Positions 5,682 through 6,097 of a stretch of DNA of 6,097 nucleotides are shown in pieces. The notes below the pieces were generated by a model. The model did not search any database. It saw only the letters and a program-made list of their open reading frames with translations, and was not told the DNA's origin. Source of the stretch: Planctomycetota bacterium (lineage in GTDB: Bacteria > Planctomycetota > PUPC01 > JABMSA01 > JAUWKK01); NCBI GenBank assembly GCA_030614245.1, contig JAUWKK010000185.1, positions 1-6,097 of the forward strand, in the 5' to 3' direction. Each line of letters begins with the position of its first letter. The first letter of the stretch is position 1. A program made the translations under genes and the position numbers.

Positions 5682-6097
5682 TCAGCCGCATATATTGCGG
5701 ATGAAGTTCCCCAGCATCTCGGCCCCGCGCGGGGTGTGCGCGACTTCCGGATGGAACTGAACGCCGTAGAAGTCGCTCGATCTATGCTTAACCGCCGCGT
5801 GCGGGCAGGTGTTCGTTCTCCCGACCACCTCAAAACCGTCCGACAGGTCAGAAACCTGATCGCCGTGGCGCATCCAGACGATCATCTCCTCGTCAAGCCC
5901 TTCAAACAGCGGCGATGACGTATCGGCCCTGATCTCGGCGCGGCCGTATTCGCGTGCATGGGCGGCAGTCACCTTCCCGCCGAGCATCCGGCACGAAAGC
6001 TGCATCCCGTAGCAGATTCCAAGCACGGGGATGCCGAGCTCAAGTATTTCGCGGTAGAACTTCGGATCTGATTCATCGTAGACACTGGCCGGCCCGC
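5682..6097 (-). CDS. GMP-synthetase-type glutamine amidotransferase (class I), glutaminase domain only; N-terminus beyond the right edge
   Basis: The 137 visible residues run from the window edge to a TGA at 5682-5684. They begin GPASVYDE and continue LGIPVLGICYGMQL, with nucleophile C28 in visible numbering. REYGRAEI, VWMRHGDQV and YGVQFHPEVAHT follow, with the triad completed by H115 and E117. The last residues are NFIRNICG. These are signatures of the GuaA glutaminase domain, which releases ammonia from glutamine for XMP amination. HisH would instead show GICLGMQ and FHPEKS. In ordinary bacterial GuaA an ATP-pyrophosphatase domain follows directly. Here translation stops and hisD begins 58 bases later, and I see no pyrophosphatase motif such as SGGVDSS. 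It is therefore either a separate GATase subunit, as in archaeal two-part GMP synthetases, a truncated guaA, or a recruited amidotransferase working with the his cluster. Identity as a GuaA-type glutaminase is firm; the physiological partner is unknown. Confidence 0.85.
   Translation of the reverse strand, partial: GPASVYDESDPKFYREILELGIPVLGICYGMQLSCRMLGGKVTAAHAREYGRAEIRADTSSPLFEGLDEEMIVWMRHGDQVSDLSDGFEVVGRTNTCPHAAVKHRSSDFYGVQFHPEVAHTPRGAEMLGNFIRNICG

Noticed and set aside
5682..6097. Calling the amidotransferase HisH because of the his cluster
   Set aside because: GICYGMQ, VWMRHGDQV, FHPEVAHT and the terminal ICG are GuaA signatures, not HisH.

Overview
The window is a chromosomal piece of a bacterium with moderately high GC. 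It holds part of a histidine-biosynthesis gene cluster on the minus strand, facing a pair of sugar-phosphate-isomerase-like genes on the plus strand. The organism cannot be named from the sequence. Tandem TIM-barrel 'sugar phosphate isomerase/epimerase' genes, one with a twin-arginine export signal, are common in Planctomycetota and also occur in Armatimonadota-like lineages. That is only a suggestion.

Layout. 1-444 (+) is the C-terminal part of a xylose-isomerase-like TIM-barrel protein. 485-1396 (+) is a second, complete member with a Tat signal peptide. 1395-1434 holds a probable intrinsic terminator for that pair. The minus-strand cluster, read from right to left, is: a GuaA-type glutamine amidotransferase (5682 to beyond the right edge, partial), hisD (4247-5623), hisC (3175-4224), an unrelated gene of lower GC (2122-2994), and hisB (1464-2060). 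The two blocks converge at about 1397-1463.

How the genes work together. HisB (imidazoleglycerol-phosphate dehydratase), HisC (histidinol-phosphate aminotransferase) and HisD (histidinol dehydrogenase) catalyse late steps of histidine synthesis and are probably co-transcribed. The upstream amidotransferase has GMP-synthetase glutaminase motifs, not HisH motifs. It stops right after the glutaminase domain with no ATP-pyrophosphatase domain, which is unusual for a bacterium.

The odd element is the gene between hisC and hisB. It encodes an N-terminal EVE/PUA-like domain, of a superfamily that includes modified-base readers, joined by a Pro/Ala-rich linker to a C-terminal domain that looks like a PD-(D/E)xK nuclease (D...ExQ). 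It has a near-consensus sigma-70 promoter of its own just downstream of hisC. This looks like an acquired defence-type gene, possibly a modification-dependent restriction enzyme, placed inside a biosynthetic operon. Other points of interest are a 13-base A run in the hisD coding strand, an inverted repeat across the hisB stop codon, and nested direct repeats between the inserted gene and hisB.
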